NCBI RefSeq assembly: GCF_030689745.1
Contig: NZ_JAUYGL010000024.1
Span: 1 to 59,264 of the forward strand
DNA length: 59,264 nucleotides
Direction: 5' to 3'
Source: Devosia sp.
GTDB taxonomy: Bacteria > Pseudomonadota > Alphaproteobacteria > Rhizobiales > Devosiaceae
In this document: positions 44,001 to 52,455 of the stretch, one piece after another
How the letters are laid out: every line of letters starts with the position of its first letter
How positions within the stretch are numbered: the first letter of the stretch is position 1
Position numbers and translations under genes: made by a program
Notes under the pieces: generated by a model
What the model saw: the letters and a program-made list of their open reading frames with translations, nothing else
The model's database searches: none
Told to the model about the DNA's origin: nothing

Positions 44001-44085
44001 GCGTGAAGAAAAGCGCGACAAGGTCTTTGATCCCGATAGCCCCTTCGCCAAGCTTGCTGCCCTGCGCGACAGCAAGGTGAACTAG
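41080..44085 (+). CDS. SUV3-like superfamily 2 helicase with disordered C-terminal tail
   Basis: 1001 aa from ATG 41080. SF2 core: Walker A GPTNTGKT (about residue 13), DEIQ box in CLAIDEIQTATDFDRGH, then ATDAIGMGLNLDIHHVAF and QIAGRAGRHARNGTFG (motif VI). This is the SUV3/mitochondrial-degradosome type of RNA helicase common in alphaproteobacteria. Residues from about 845 are low in complexity: an Ala/Glu/Thr-rich stretch, then an Arg/Pro-rich tail with repeated RRPEGE-like units, likely an RNA- or partner-binding tail. The S4 gene overlaps its 3' vicinity. Confidence 0.92.
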   Translation: MSFPPAQSVKAILGPTNTGKTYFAIERMLAHPTGMIGLPLRLLAREVYQRCVERVGEQAVALITGEERIVPAKPRYWVCTVEAMPTDIRVDCLAIDEIQTATDFDRGHVFTDRILHARGRHETLLLGAATMAPLIRRLLPDAEIIDRPRFSQLTYSGSRKISRQPARSAIVAFSSRQVYAIAELIRRERGGAAVVMGALSPRTRNAQVELYQNGDVDFLVATDAIGMGLNLDIHHVAFADDSKFDGRTSRPLTPAELGQIAGRAGRHARNGTFGVTAGTEGFDEEMVVALESHDFAPIKVLQWRNNRLDYSSIPALLNSLEATAQDRNLTRVPIATDQRALEFVARNEAGKLARGLDGARLLWECCQIPDYQGISPANHGEIVTRIYSDLVKHAKVDADWIAEQVRFCDNASGDIDTLSNRIKQIRTWTFVANRKNWLADPSHWREKTRDIEDRLSDALHERLTQRFVDRRTSVLLRHLKDKRMASPEINERGEVRLEGHLIGTLEGFRFTLARNDGDADIKNLRSAADQVVAPEIHHRADRLAGAPNEELVLATDGRMRWKGDIVAELVEGDTLYRPRLLILADETLTGTDLERVQHRLNLWLRHHVNTILESVMALEAPADLDGTARGIAFQLFEHLGLIPRSQVADEVKNLDQDVRGKMRKLGIKFGAYHIYLPLSLKPAPRELALILFALKNGGIRQPGVTDIPHIVLSGRTSFLVDPEVDTRLYEIAGFKVAGKRAVRVDILERLADIIRPLIALDPTRHQGEVPAGAAEGNGFRVTVEMTSLLGCSGEDFASILNSLGYRVKRTPKIAAPVTPAEASAEAPALEETLAENPVTTDAAEEAPTTALADEATPAQDAAIPATTIVEAAPETEALAGETAPTPPAEPEFDEIWSPSGKRPEAKRHESRRRPEGEPRQRPNRSQAPRRPEGEVQDLTKAQHLNPKARPEGRPRNENRRPDSQKGERAKFQQPREEKRDKVFDPDSPFAKLAALRDSKVN

Positions 44086-44088
44086 CAC

Positions 44089-44496
44089 TTGCCGGGGCCT
44101 GTCGAGCCCGCCGCCCGCAAGGAGCGGCTCGACAGGTTCCTGTTCTTTGCGCGCGCCATAAAGTCGCGCACCCTGGCGCAGAAATTCATCGAATCCGGTG
44201 CCGTTCGGGTCAATTCCGAGCGCACCGATCGCAGCGATTTCAAAATCGGTGCCGGCGATGTGCTGACCATGGCGCTGCACAATCGCATTGTGGTCTGGCG
44301 CATCGTCGCCCCGGGCAGCCGTCGCGGCCCCGCCACCGAAGCGCAGGGGCTGTATGAGGATCTGTCGCCGCCCGCCCTGCCCAAGGCCGAACAATCGCCC
44401 TATGAGGCTGCCATCGCCCCGCGCGATGCGGGCACCGGCCGTCCCACCAAAAAGCAGCGACGCGACACGGACCGCCTGCAGGACGGGTCCGACTGA
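44089..44496 (+). CDS. S4-domain RNA-binding protein (Hsp15-like)
   Basis: 135 aa. An S4 domain runs RLDRFLFFARAIKSRTLAQKFIESGAVRVNSERT to GDVLTMAL, as in Hsp15, which binds stalled 50S subunits. A basic tail ends KKQRRDTDRLQD. The start is TTG 44089, three bases after the helicase stop; no ATG fits, and an AAGGTG ribosome-binding site lies inside the helicase gene. Likely co-transcribed with the helicase. Confidence 0.87.
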   Translation: MPGPVEPAARKERLDRFLFFARAIKSRTLAQKFIESGAVRVNSERTDRSDFKIGAGDVLTMALHNRIVVWRIVAPGSRRGPATEAQGLYEDLSPPALPKAEQSPYEAAIAPRDAGTGRPTKKQRRDTDRLQDGSD

Positions 44497-44651
44497 GCTG
44501 TGGCAAATGGTTCCGCGGATGGACGGATTCGCGCCAAACCCTGCCTCCGGCTGACCTTGCAGCCCACCTGAAAAGAGTTTAGCACCGGACTGTTGAGATC
44601 ACTCCGGTTGCGCCGCCTGGCGCGCCGGCTTCTATGCGGGATTGCCCCTGG

Positions 44652-44990
44652 ATGACCTACATCGTCACCGACAATTGCATCGTCTGCAAATACACCGACT
44701 GCGTTGAAGTCTGTCCCGTGGACTGCTTCTACGAAGGCGAGAACATGCTGGTGATCCATCCGGACGAGTGTATCGACTGCGGCGTGTGCGAACCCGAGTG
44801 CCCGGCCGAGGCCATCAGCCCTGACACCGAAAGCGGGCTCGACCACTGGCTGGAGATCAACACCAAATACGCCTCGATCTGGCCCAATCTCACCGAACGG
44901 CGCGATCCCATGCCCGAGGCCAAGGAGCGGGACGGCGAGACGGGCAAGTTTGAAAAATACTTCTCGGAAAAGCCCGGCGAAGGCGACTGA
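44652..44990 (+). CDS. fdxA: 7Fe ferredoxin FdxA
   Basis: 112 aa. Two cysteine clusters: [17 protein letters not shown] and [12 protein letters not shown], matching the [3Fe-4S][4Fe-4S] seven-iron ferredoxins. The C-terminal 45 residues are the usual acidic extension. ATG 44652 gives [10 protein letters not shown] redox carrier; partner not known. In Rhizobiales it commonly follows the helicase/S4 pair. Confidence 0.95.
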   Translation: MTYIVTDNCIVCKYTDCVEVCPVDCFYEGENMLVIHPDECIDCGVCEPECPAEAISPDTESGLDHWLEINTKYASIWPNLTERRDPMPEAKERDGETGKFEKYFSEKPGEGD

Positions 44991-45016
44991 TCGAGCTCAG
45001 CCGCCCCGCGGCAAGT

Positions 45017-45652
45017 TCAGACTGCCAAAGCGTCGCGGCCGGCCAGCCGGTCCCGCAGCGTCTTGTAGGGCACCAGCAGCAACACGGCGAGCACCAGCTT
45101 CACGGTGAAGTCGCCCAGGCCCAGTGACACCCACAACTCGACCTCGGGACCCACGCCCAGTAGCGGGGCCGGAAATGCCAGTGAACCATCCTCGCGGCCA
45201 AACAGGGTGTCGAGTACGCCGAACGGCGCGGCAAAGGCCAGCGAAAAGAAGATCACCGTATCCATTGCCGAGCCGAACAGCGATGACACCACCGGGGCCT
45301 TCCACCACGCACTGGTGCGCAGGCGGTTGAATATGGTGATGTCGAGCAATTGCGCCGTCAGGAACGCCGTGCCCGAGGCAATGGCGATGCGCGGCGTCGC
45401 CAGATAGATCGAGATCAGCACCGCAACCGCAAAACCGGCCAGCACCGCCTGCCGGGCCCGCGCCGGGCCAAAGCTGCGATTGGTCAGGTCGGTGACCAGA
45501 AAGGCGATTGGATAGGTAAAGGCCCCCCAGGTGAGAATGTCTCCCAGATGGATGGAGCCAAGCTGGAAATCGACGGGGAACTGGACCAGGAAATTGGAGG
45601 CCGCGACAACAACGACCATGGCGGCAATGGCCACCCAAAAGCGAGCAAGCAT
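45017..45652 (-). CDS. Queuosine-precursor transporter (YhhQ/VUT family)
   Basis: 211 aa with six or so membrane helices. VUT family motifs: AASNFLVQFPV near the start, WGAFTYPIAFLVTDLTNRSFGPARAR, SIYLATPRIAIASGTAFLTAQLLDI and GSAMDTVIFFSLAF. YhhQ imports queuosine precursors preQ0/preQ1. GluQRS in the same window modifies queuosine-containing tRNA-Asp. Confidence 0.9.
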   Translation of the reverse strand: MLARFWVAIAAMVVVVAASNFLVQFPVDFQLGSIHLGDILTWGAFTYPIAFLVTDLTNRSFGPARARQAVLAGFAVAVLISIYLATPRIAIASGTAFLTAQLLDITIFNRLRTSAWWKAPVVSSLFGSAMDTVIFFSLAFAAPFGVLDTLFGREDGSLAFPAPLLGVGPEVELWVSLGLGDFTVKLVLAVLLLVPYKTLRDRLAGRDALAV

Positions 45653-45776
45653 CAGAATGCACCTCTATGAGCCGCTCACTGGCAGTAGACCAGGGCGGGA
45701 TGTGCCGAGATTGGCACAAAACAAAACCGCGCGGAGCTTAACCCCACGCGGTCAATTCGTCACCGGGACAGGTCGC

Positions 45777-46061
45777 TCAGGCAGCCAGAGCTGCGCGAAC
45801 TTCCTTCTTGATGCCCTGAGCCAGCGTCGACAGCGTGTCGTCGTTCTGCTTGAGCAGGAAGGCATCCAGCCCGCCGCGGTGTTCAACCGAACGCAGGGCG
45901 TACGCACTGATGCGCAGCTTGACGGAGCGGTTCAACGCTTCCGACATCAGCGTCACTTTCACCAGGTTCGGAAGGAACCGGCGACGAGTGCGATTGAGAG
46001 CGTGCGAAACGTTGTTGCCAACCATAACGCCCTTGCCAGTAAGTTCACAGCGCCGTGCCAT
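45777..46061 (-). CDS. rpmB: 50S ribosomal protein L28
   Basis: 94 aa from ATG 46061: [29 protein letters not shown] is diagnostic. ATG 46067 is six bases upstream; the AGGA at nine bases favours 46061. A GC-rich hairpin (GCGGGG/CCCCGC, 46094-46111) lies in its leader. Confidence 0.97.
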   Translation of the reverse strand: MARRCELTGKGVMVGNNVSHALNRTRRRFLPNLVKVTLMSEALNRSVKLRISAYALRSVEHRGGLDAFLLKQNDDTLSTLAQGIKKEVRAALAA

Positions 46062-46260
46062 GGTCATGTATCCTGTTGCAAAAGGCCTCTCATGCGGGGA
46101 TCGAGCCCCGCAACGGGCCTAGCTGTCCTGAAATCTGAGGGCTCTTTAGAGAATATGGGCGGCCCCGTCAAGACAAACGCCAGCTCAATCCAGCGCGAGC
46201 GGCTTGCGCCGGACCATTGCAGACGGCACTTTCAGACCTTAGTCCGATTCGCGCCGCCCA

Positions 46261-47061
46261 TTGCAGAGACGCCCGACCTTGACCCAGCTCCGTTTCGCCG
46301 CCTTTGCCGCACTCGCCCTGTTCGCCAGCCTGCCCGCCAGCGCGGCCCCGGTCGAGGCCCGAGCCAGCTATATCCTGACCCTGGGCGGCATCAATATCGC
46401 CAGCATGGATGTCGATCTCAGGGATGACGACACCAGCTATAGTCTGGACCTGTCCGCCAATGTTGCGGGCATGGGCGCCATTGTCGCCAGCGGCACCGCC
46501 AAGGCCAGCGCCTCGGGCGTCTCGCGCGGGGGCAAGCTCGCCGCCCGTGCCTTCAGTCTGCAAACCCGCGCCCGTGGTGACAGTTTCGATGTCGCCGTCA
46601 CCTTTGCCGGTGGCGATGTCGGCACCTTCAAGGTCGAGCCGCCCATCATCGACAATTATGACCGCGTGCCGCTCGAACGCAGCCATCTGAGCGGTGTCAG
46701 CGATTTTCTGTCGGCCTTTGTGTTCAAGGGCGGCTCGTTGGACGCCAGCCTGTGCGCGCGCAAGGTCGGCATCTTCACCGGCGTTGAACGCTTCAACCTG
46801 GCGATGGCCTTTGCCGGCACCGACGAGGCGACCTCCCCCCGCACCGGCTATCAGGGCCCGGTGGTACTGTGCTCGCTCGACTACATCCCCGTATCGGGCC
46901 ATTTCACCACATCCGAAATCACCAATTATCTCGCCGATAGCGACCGCATCATCATCTGGTATGCCCCGCTCGGCCCCACCGGCTATTTCATCCCCTATCG
47001 GGTACTGCTGGGCACCAATATGGGCGATCTGTCCATGGTCCTGACCGGCATGCGCTTCTAG
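46261..47061 (+). CDS. DUF3108 domain exported protein
   Basis: 266 aa with TTG starts possible at 46261 or 46279; neither has a good ribosome-binding site. A signal peptide (LRFAAFAALALFASLPASA) precedes a beta-rich domain with SYILTLGGINIASMDVDL and KVEPPIIDNYDRVPLERSHLSGV, the DUF3108 pattern. Function unknown; periplasmic location is likely. Confidence 0.85.
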   Translation: MQRRPTLTQLRFAAFAALALFASLPASAAPVEARASYILTLGGINIASMDVDLRDDDTSYSLDLSANVAGMGAIVASGTAKASASGVSRGGKLAARAFSLQTRARGDSFDVAVTFAGGDVGTFKVEPPIIDNYDRVPLERSHLSGVSDFLSAFVFKGGSLDASLCARKVGIFTGVERFNLAMAFAGTDEATSPRTGYQGPVVLCSLDYIPVSGHFTTSEITNYLADSDRIIIWYAPLGPTGYFIPYRVLLGTNMGDLSMVLTGMRF

Positions 47062-47440
47062 CGCCGCGTCCCGCTTCGGGACGGTCAATCGCTTTATTGC
47101 TAAGATGCAGCTTGCGGGCCCCCGATAGCGGGGCCCGAACTGTTAACGCGCTGTCACAATCAGGGCGGGGCGCCGGCAGGATCATCGCAAGCTTTGCGCC
47201 GATCGGACCAATCTTCATGCTTTGCTCATCAAGATGAACGTCATCTGCGTGATTTTGCCTGCCCCCGTGGCCACATCGCGCCGCTAGTGCCGCGCCCTGA
47301 CCCACACCCCCAGATACAGTAGTGAACAAAGCCGGATTTTGACCCCAGACCTGATTCGACCTTGGTTCGTTCCCGCTTTGGTGCAGGCATGAACAGGCGC
47401 GCGCGCCGCAGCCGCCAAACGTGCCGAAATGGTACAGGCC
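47062..47440. other. Intergenic region between convergent DUF3108 and methyltransferase genes
   Basis: About 380 bp. Contains the hairpin CGGGCCCC/GGGGCCCG (47115-47137), a short GTCCCGCTTCGGGAC hairpin at 47067, and dispersed repeat copy B (47301-47385). No gene supported. Confidence 0.55.
47301..47385. repeat. Dispersed intergenic repeat, copy B
   Basis: Pairs with 40895-40976 at about two-thirds identity without gaps over 63 bp. The second GTTC half-site is degenerate (GGTG). Confidence 0.6.
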
Positions 47441-48172
47441 TCACCCCTGCCGCGCGGTCGCTGCACTCATGCCCGGCACCCGGACGAATCGCTCCTCGCG
47501 CTGGCGACGCGGAATGGCCGGAAACGCCTGCTTGCGGGCGCGCACACAGATCACCCCGCTCATGGCCGGGCCAAACACCCGCCCCAGCCGCTCGAACAGC
47601 CGGGTGGATTTGAGCACGAACGAACTCTGGAACGGCGGCACGAACAGCCCGGCGCGCCAGGACACCGGCACAAAGCCATGCTCGCGCAGCAGCTTGTCGA
47701 GCTGGCCACCCGAATAGGGGCTGCCCTGCCCGAACGGGGTATTGTCGCGCTGGGCCCAGATGCCCCGCCGTCGCGGCACCACCAGAATCAGATCGCCATT
47801 GGGCGCGGTGATCCGCCACAATTCGCGCATCAGCTCCTCGGCATCGGCCACATGCTCGATGGCGTGAATGGCGATGGTCAGATCGATCGCCGCGTCGGTC
47901 AGCGGCATTTCCAGCGGATCGCACAGCACCGTGTGCGACGGCCCCTCGCGCGGCCAGGCCGAGGCCCCCTGCCGCGAGGGCATGAAGGCCAGTACCCGTT
48001 CAGCCTGATCGAGCGTGAAGCGCAGATAGGGGGTGGCAAAGCCCAGCCCCAGCACACGCTTGCCCTGCACATCATGGGCCAGCGCAACCACCTGCTCGCG
48101 CACCAGCGCCCGCGCGATCCGGCCCAGCGGCGAGCGATAAAAGCCAATCAGGCGTTGAACGTCAGCGGTCAT
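47441..48172 (-). CDS. Class I SAM-dependent methyltransferase
   Basis: 243 aa from ATG 48172. Motif I is degraded (KRVLGLGFATPYL), later VLCDPLEMPLTDAAIDLTIAIHAIEHVADAEELMRELWRI matches the methyltransferase type 11 fold. Some members of this neighbourhood are called ubiquinone/menaquinone methyltransferases but the substrate is unknown. Divergent from gloB. Confidence 0.87.
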   Translation of the reverse strand: MTADVQRLIGFYRSPLGRIARALVREQVVALAHDVQGKRVLGLGFATPYLRFTLDQAERVLAFMPSRQGASAWPREGPSHTVLCDPLEMPLTDAAIDLTIAIHAIEHVADAEELMRELWRITAPNGDLILVVPRRRGIWAQRDNTPFGQGSPYSGGQLDKLLREHGFVPVSWRAGLFVPPFQSSFVLKSTRLFERLGRVFGPAMSGVICVRARKQAFPAIPRRQREERFVRVPGMSAATARQG

Positions 48173-48277
48173 GATCACAACTCTGCCGGTTTCGGCCCAA
48201 CTTGTCTAATCGCTGGTTGTTATCTCGTCTCGCTCTCCCTAGCTTGCAGGCAATGGTGATGATGCGGAGTGATGGTT

Positions 48278-49045
48278 GTGACGGTGATTGTGGATGTGTT
48301 TGGCGCGCGCGACGATAACTTCGGCTATCTGGTGCACGATACCGCTACCGGGCGCACGGCAGCGATTGACGCCCCCGATGCCGCCGCCATCCGCAATGCC
48401 CTGCTGCAGCGCGGCTGGGATCTGAGCGACATCTTCGTCACCCACCACCATATCGACCATGTTGAGGCCATTCCCGAGCTCAAGGCCGAGTTTGGCGCCC
48501 GCGTGGTGGGGCCACGCGCCGAAGCCGACAAGATTGCCGACCTAGATGTCCTGGTGGGCGGCGGCGACACGGTAACGCTGGGCGAAACCAGCTTCGATGT
48601 TTACGACACGCCCGGCCACACGCTGGGCCACATCGTATTCCACGAGCCGGTCGGCAAGCATCTGTTCAGCGCCGATGCGTTGTTCTCGCTCGGCGTCGGC
48701 CGCATGTTCGAGGGCACGCCAGGGCCCATGTGGGAAGCGCTCAAGGTGTTGCGCGCCCTACCCGACGACACGCTGGTCTATTGCGGCCACGAATATACCG
48801 CCAGCAACGCCAAATTCGCGCTGTCGATTGATCCCGACAATGCCGCGCTGCAGCAGCGCGCCGCCGAGGTGGCCCAATTGCGGGCCGCCGGACGACCCAC
48901 GATTCCCTTCGCGCTGGGTCAGGACAAGGCGGCCAATCCATTCCTGCGCGCCGATGACCCGGCTCTGGCCCGCCACTATGGCCTTGCGGGCGCCGATCCG
49001 GCCGAGGTGTTTGCCGCCATCCGCAAGGGCAAGGACAACTTCTAG
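48278..49045 (+). CDS. gloB: Hydroxyacylglutathione hydrolase (glyoxalase II)
   Basis: 255 aa from GTG 48278, eight bases after GGAG; ATG 48272 is too close to it. The metallo-beta-lactamase motif THHHIDH lies near residue 54; DTPGHTLGHI, FSADALFSLGVGR and YCGHEYTASN supply further metal ligands and the glutathione site. It hydrolyses S-lactoylglutathione to D-lactate and glutathione in methylglyoxal detoxification. The closing ADDP segment is typical. Confidence 0.95.
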   Translation: MTVIVDVFGARDDNFGYLVHDTATGRTAAIDAPDAAAIRNALLQRGWDLSDIFVTHHHIDHVEAIPELKAEFGARVVGPRAEADKIADLDVLVGGGDTVTLGETSFDVYDTPGHTLGHIVFHEPVGKHLFSADALFSLGVGRMFEGTPGPMWEALKVLRALPDDTLVYCGHEYTASNAKFALSIDPDNAALQQRAAEVAQLRAAGRPTIPFALGQDKAANPFLRADDPALARHYGLAGADPAEVFAAIRKGKDNF

Positions 49046-49179
49046 CCCCAGCCCCAAAGCAGCATTGGTCAGGTTCAATCGGCGCCTTGCGGGCGCCGGT
49101 TTTCTAGTGCGCGACCCCAGCCGGACGCCGATCACCTCACTTTGATGTTAACTATGCCGCGTTTTACCGTCGTAATTGC

Positions 49180-49195
49180 TTAACAAAGCGTTACC
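49180..49195 (+). promoter_or_regulatory. Near-consensus CtrA-type box
   Basis: TTAA-CAAAGCG-TTACC, one base from TTAA-N7-TTAAC, in an unusually AT-rich gap 96 bp before the small gene at 49291. Confidence 0.3.
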
Positions 49196-49241
49196 ATCTG
49201 GCACACCGATTGCTCTTAAAGGGATAGTGGGCCAGATAATG

Positions 49242-49258
49242 TGTCTCAGTTTGAGACA
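49242..49258. promoter_or_regulatory. TGTCTCA-N3-TGAGACA palindrome
   Basis: A perfect 7-bp inverted repeat 33 bp before ATG 49291; a related CGAGAC occurs at about 49271-49276. Likely an operator for the small downstream gene. No regulator is assigned. Confidence 0.4.
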
Positions 49259-49290
49259 GCCTGGCCCGTTTCGAGACAAACGAGGCGAAT

Positions 49291-49542
49291 ATGGCCAGTA
49301 GTGAAACACCCCAGCCCGGCCTTCCCGTGACCACGCAGCCGGCCACCCCCCGTCCCTCGCTGGCGCGCAGCCAGACCGGGGCCGCCTTTGTCAGCCAGCT
49401 GCTGGCCGCCCGCGCCAACCTGCCCGCCCAGCGCCTGCGCCGCCGTGGCAGCAGCGAAGGCGCCATCGGCGCCTATGCCGACGGCGCCAAGGTCGCCGTC
49501 AAGCGCATGCCGGCGGGGTTTCGCAAGAGCGTGATGGCTTGA
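49291..49542 (+). CDS. Small basic protein of unknown function
   Basis: 83 aa, Pro/Thr-rich start (ETPQPGLPVTTQPATPRPS) then a basic helix (RANLPAQRLRRRGSS) and a C-terminal ADGAKVAVKRMPAGFRKSVMA. No signal or membrane segment. Preceded by a palindrome and an AT-rich promoter-like gap with a near CtrA box. Not recognised. Confidence 0.55.
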   Translation: MASSETPQPGLPVTTQPATPRPSLARSQTGAAFVSQLLAARANLPAQRLRRRGSSEGAIGAYADGAKVAVKRMPAGFRKSVMA

Positions 49543-49650
49543 CGGTGTCAATTCCCGGTCTGCGCACCAACAGCAAGCCCGCATGGGCGCTTGATCTGCG
49601 TCAAGTGCCGGCGTCGCGGCCCTGCTAGGGTAAGCTAGTTCACCTGACAT

Positions 49651-50310
49651 ATGAGGGCTGAAATGGTTGACGTGGCTTCTCCCGCTCCCCGCGCGGTCCG
49701 CCTGGACATCGACTATCCTGGCAAGATGGATCGGCTGTCCACCTTCTTTCGGCCGATCTGGGCCATTCCCATCCTGATCATTCTCGGGCTGCTATCGGGT
49801 GCCGGCAACAGCCGTTACGTCACAGAAGCGGGCCGGGTGGTCGAATCCAGCGCCGGCGGCATCACCGCTGGCCTGTTCGCGGCCACGCTGCTGATGCTCC
49901 TGTTCCGGCAACGCTATCCACGCTGGTGGTTCGATTTCGCCCTGGAGCTGGGCCGCTTCGGCGCGCGCGTGGCCAGCTACTTGCTGCTGCTGACGGACCG
50001 CTACCCGTCCACCACCGAGGCACAGTCGGTCCACCTCGACGTCGCCTATCCTGACGCCGAACATGATCTCAACCGCTGGCTGCCGCTGGTCAAATGGCTG
50101 CTCGCCCTGCCCCACTACATCGTCTTGCTCGTGCTCGGCGCAGCAGTCGTGCTGGTGACCATCATTGCCTGGTTCGCCATCCTGCTGACCGGCAGCTATC
50201 CGCGCGGCATGTTCGACTTCGTCGTCGGTGTCGGGCGCTGGGCGGTGCGGGTCTGGGCCTATGCCTTCCTGCTCGCCACCGATGACTATCCGCCCTTCAG
50301 CCTGCAATAG
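49651..50310 (+). CDS. DUF4389 membrane protein
   Basis: 219 aa with two copies of the DUF4389 layout: RLSTFFRPIWAIPILIILGLLSG near the start and LNRWLPLVKWLLALPHYIVLLVL later, followed by FAILLTGSYPRGMFDFVVGVGRWAVRVWAYAFLLATDDYPPFSL, the family ending. Function unknown. An N-terminal M at 49651 or the ATG at 49663 may be the start. Confidence 0.87.
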   Translation: MRAEMVDVASPAPRAVRLDIDYPGKMDRLSTFFRPIWAIPILIILGLLSGAGNSRYVTEAGRVVESSAGGITAGLFAATLLMLLFRQRYPRWWFDFALELGRFGARVASYLLLLTDRYPSTTEAQSVHLDVAYPDAEHDLNRWLPLVKWLLALPHYIVLLVLGAAVVLVTIIAWFAILLTGSYPRGMFDFVVGVGRWAVRVWAYAFLLATDDYPPFSLQ

Positions 50311-50328
50311 CGCCAGCGCACCGGCCCG

Positions 50329-50778
50329 CTAGTTCATCGTGACATCGCGGTGTGCGCTGGTGATTGACACCGTAAACCCGGCGACCACATCGATCAGCGC
50401 CATCACCATGAGCAGGAAGAACACCGAACTCGCGGCGGCCCCTACCAGCAGGAATTCGATCAGAAATGCCACGAACAGCACCATGGAGAGCATGTGCTCG
50501 GTGATGGAATTGCGCCCGCTATTGGTGGCTTTCAACACTTCGAAAAACAGCATGATGATGCCGATGACCAACAGGAAATCGCCGGCAGTGATCGCCCAGG
50601 GCGTGCCCGACACCATGGGGATGGTGAACAGGCCCTGGCCCCAGCCGAGCGGCGCGCCGGCATAGAACAGGAAGGCCACCACATTGTAGAGCACAAAGGG
50701 CACCACCAGCAGCGGCGGCACGAACCGCCCATTGCGGCGTGGCGAGCGATGGGTGGGCATGATCACGGTTTCGGTCAT
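50329..50778 (-). CDS. Four-TM membrane protein of unknown function
   Basis: 149 aa, about four hydrophobic helices (VPPLLVVPFVLYNVVAFLFYAG, FLLVIGIIMLFFEVL, LSMVLFVAFLIEFLLVGAAASSVFFLLMVMALIDVVAG). Cytoplasmic basic N-terminus. Not assigned. It converges with DUF4389. Confidence 0.75.
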   Translation of the reverse strand: MTETVIMPTHRSPRRNGRFVPPLLVVPFVLYNVVAFLFYAGAPLGWGQGLFTIPMVSGTPWAITAGDFLLVIGIIMLFFEVLKATNSGRNSITEHMLSMVLFVAFLIEFLLVGAAASSVFFLLMVMALIDVVAGFTVSITSAHRDVTMN

Positions 50779-50928
50779 GGCAAGGGCCTCGGGTTGCGGA
50801 CGTCAGCATGGCAGAGCCAGGTGACGCCGTGAAGCAAAACCAACGCGGGCCCGCCCTGCCCGCTCCCCTGAGTGGCCCGGGCCGGTCGTCCCCTCGCCCC
50901 CCAGGGAGAGAGGACGAACGACAAGCGG

Positions 50929-52329
50929 TTACGACTTCAGTTTGAGGGGACCGACCATTTGTTCGGGCTTCACTTCAGCGTCGAATTCTTCGCCGCTGAG
51001 CAGGCCCAGTGCGATGGCTTCTTCGCGCAGCGTCGTACCGTTCCGGTGCGCCGTCTTGGCGATCTTGGCGGCATTGTCATAGCCGATGCGCCGGTTGAGC
51101 GCGGTCACCAGCATCAGCGACTTGTCGACCAGTTCCTGAATGCGCGCGCGATCGGGCTCGATGCCGACCGCGCAATGGTCGTTGAATGACTGGGCCGCAT
51201 CGGCCAGCAGCCGCACCGACTGCAGGAAATTATAGGCAATCACCGGCTTGAACACGTTGAGCTCAAAATTGCCCTGACTGGCGGCAAAGCCGATCGCCGC
51301 ATCATTGCCCATCACCTGGGCCGCCACCATGGTCATGGCTTCCGACTGGGTCGGATTGACCTTGCCCGGCATGATCGAGCTGCCCGGCTCGTTCTCCGGA
51401 ATGGTCAGCTCGCCCAGCCCCGAACGCGGGCCGGAGGCCAGCCAGCGCACGTCATTGGCAATCTTCATGAAGGCGACGGCAAGCTGCTTGAGCGCCCCCG
51501 AAGAGCCCACAAAGGCATCGTGGCCGGCCAGCAGCGCGAACTTGTTGGGACCGGTCACGAAATCACGCCCGGTCAGCGTGGCGATCTCCTCGGCCACCGC
51601 AACGGCGTAATCGGGATGGGCATTGAGCCCGGTGCCGACCGCTGTTCCACCCAGCGCCAGTTCCTTGAGCTGGGGCAGCGTCGCCTTGATATTGGCCAGT
51701 GCATAGTCGATCTGCGCCACCCAGCCGGAAATCTCCTGGCCCAGCGTCAACGGCGTCGCATCCTGCAAATGGGTGCGGCCGATCTTGACCACGTCCATAT
51801 AGGCTTCCGCCTTGGCCGCCAGCGTGTCGCGCAGCAGCATGACGCGCTTGAACAGATAGCCTTCAATGGCCTCGACCGCCGCAATGTGCATGGCGGTGGG
51901 ATAGGTATCGTTGGACGACTGGCTCATATTGACGTGGTCATTGGGGTGCACGGGCGTTTTCGAGCCCATGGTGCCGCCGGCCAGTTCGATGCCGCGATTG
52001 GAGATCACCTCGTTGACGTTCATGTTGGACTGGGTGCCCGAGCCGGTCTGCCACACCACCAGCGGGAAATGCGCTGCCAGCTTGCCGGCAATCACTTCAT
52101 CGGCCGCCGCGACGATCAGGTCGCGCGTGGTCTCATCAAGCAGGCCCAGCTTGTGATTGGCCAGCGCCGCGGCCTTTTTCAGAACGCCGAAGGCGGTGAT
52201 GATCTCGCGCGGCATCTTTTCGCCGCCAATGTCGAAATTGGCCAGGCTGCGCGCGGTCTGGGCGCCATAATATTTGTCGGCGGGCACATTGATGGTGCCC
52301 ATGGTGTCCGATTCAACGCGCATCGTCAT
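50929..52329 (-). CDS. fumC: Class II fumarate hydratase
   Basis: 466 aa from ATG 52329 behind GGAG. Signature [16 protein letters not shown] carries the catalytic Ser loop. Others: [37 protein letters not shown] and [16 protein letters not shown] with the catalytic His. It interconverts fumarate and malate without an iron-sulfur cluster. argH in this window belongs to the same superfamily. Confidence 0.96.
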   Translation of the reverse strand: MTMRVESDTMGTINVPADKYYGAQTARSLANFDIGGEKMPREIITAFGVLKKAAALANHKLGLLDETTRDLIVAAADEVIAGKLAAHFPLVVWQTGSGTQSNMNVNEVISNRGIELAGGTMGSKTPVHPNDHVNMSQSSNDTYPTAMHIAAVEAIEGYLFKRVMLLRDTLAAKAEAYMDVVKIGRTHLQDATPLTLGQEISGWVAQIDYALANIKATLPQLKELALGGTAVGTGLNAHPDYAVAVAEEIATLTGRDFVTGPNKFALLAGHDAFVGSSGALKQLAVAFMKIANDVRWLASGPRSGLGELTIPENEPGSSIMPGKVNPTQSEAMTMVAAQVMGNDAAIGFAASQGNFELNVFKPVIAYNFLQSVRLLADAAQSFNDHCAVGIEPDRARIQELVDKSLMLVTALNRRIGYDNAAKIAKTAHRNGTTLREEAIALGLLSGEEFDAEVKPEQMVGPLKLKS

Positions 52330-52372
52330 GGCAATCTCCGGGAATTGGGGCCGCGCCGAACCGCGGCAAGGC

Positions 52373-52410
52373 AAAGAAAAACGGCCGACCCCGTCAGAGG
52401 GTCGACCGTT
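52373..52410 (-). terminator. Rho-independent terminator of rpmF
   Basis: On the minus strand ACGGTCGACCC/GGGGTCGGCCGT forms a stem followed by TTTTCTTT. It lies between rpmF and fumC and ends the rpmF transcript. Confidence 0.85.
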
Positions 52411-52455
52411 GGCATATCAGAAGGGAGCGCATCGCGCTGCCAGACTCAAGAACTA

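Noticed and set aside
43072-44394. A 440-codon minus-strand frame over the helicase tail and S4 gene
   Set aside because: Glycine-rich antisense reading of the Arg/Pro tail; nothing conserved.
46094-46111. Hairpin before rpmB as a riboswitch or L28 autoregulatory site
   Set aside because: A single GC stem is too little; no conserved leader structure recognised.
47115-47137. GC-rich hairpin after the DUF3108 gene as a terminator
   Set aside because: No T-run on either strand; could act with Rho, but there is no direct evidence.
47241-47924. A minus-strand frame beside the methyltransferase
   Set aside because: Overlaps the methyltransferase in another frame; only that gene shows family motifs.
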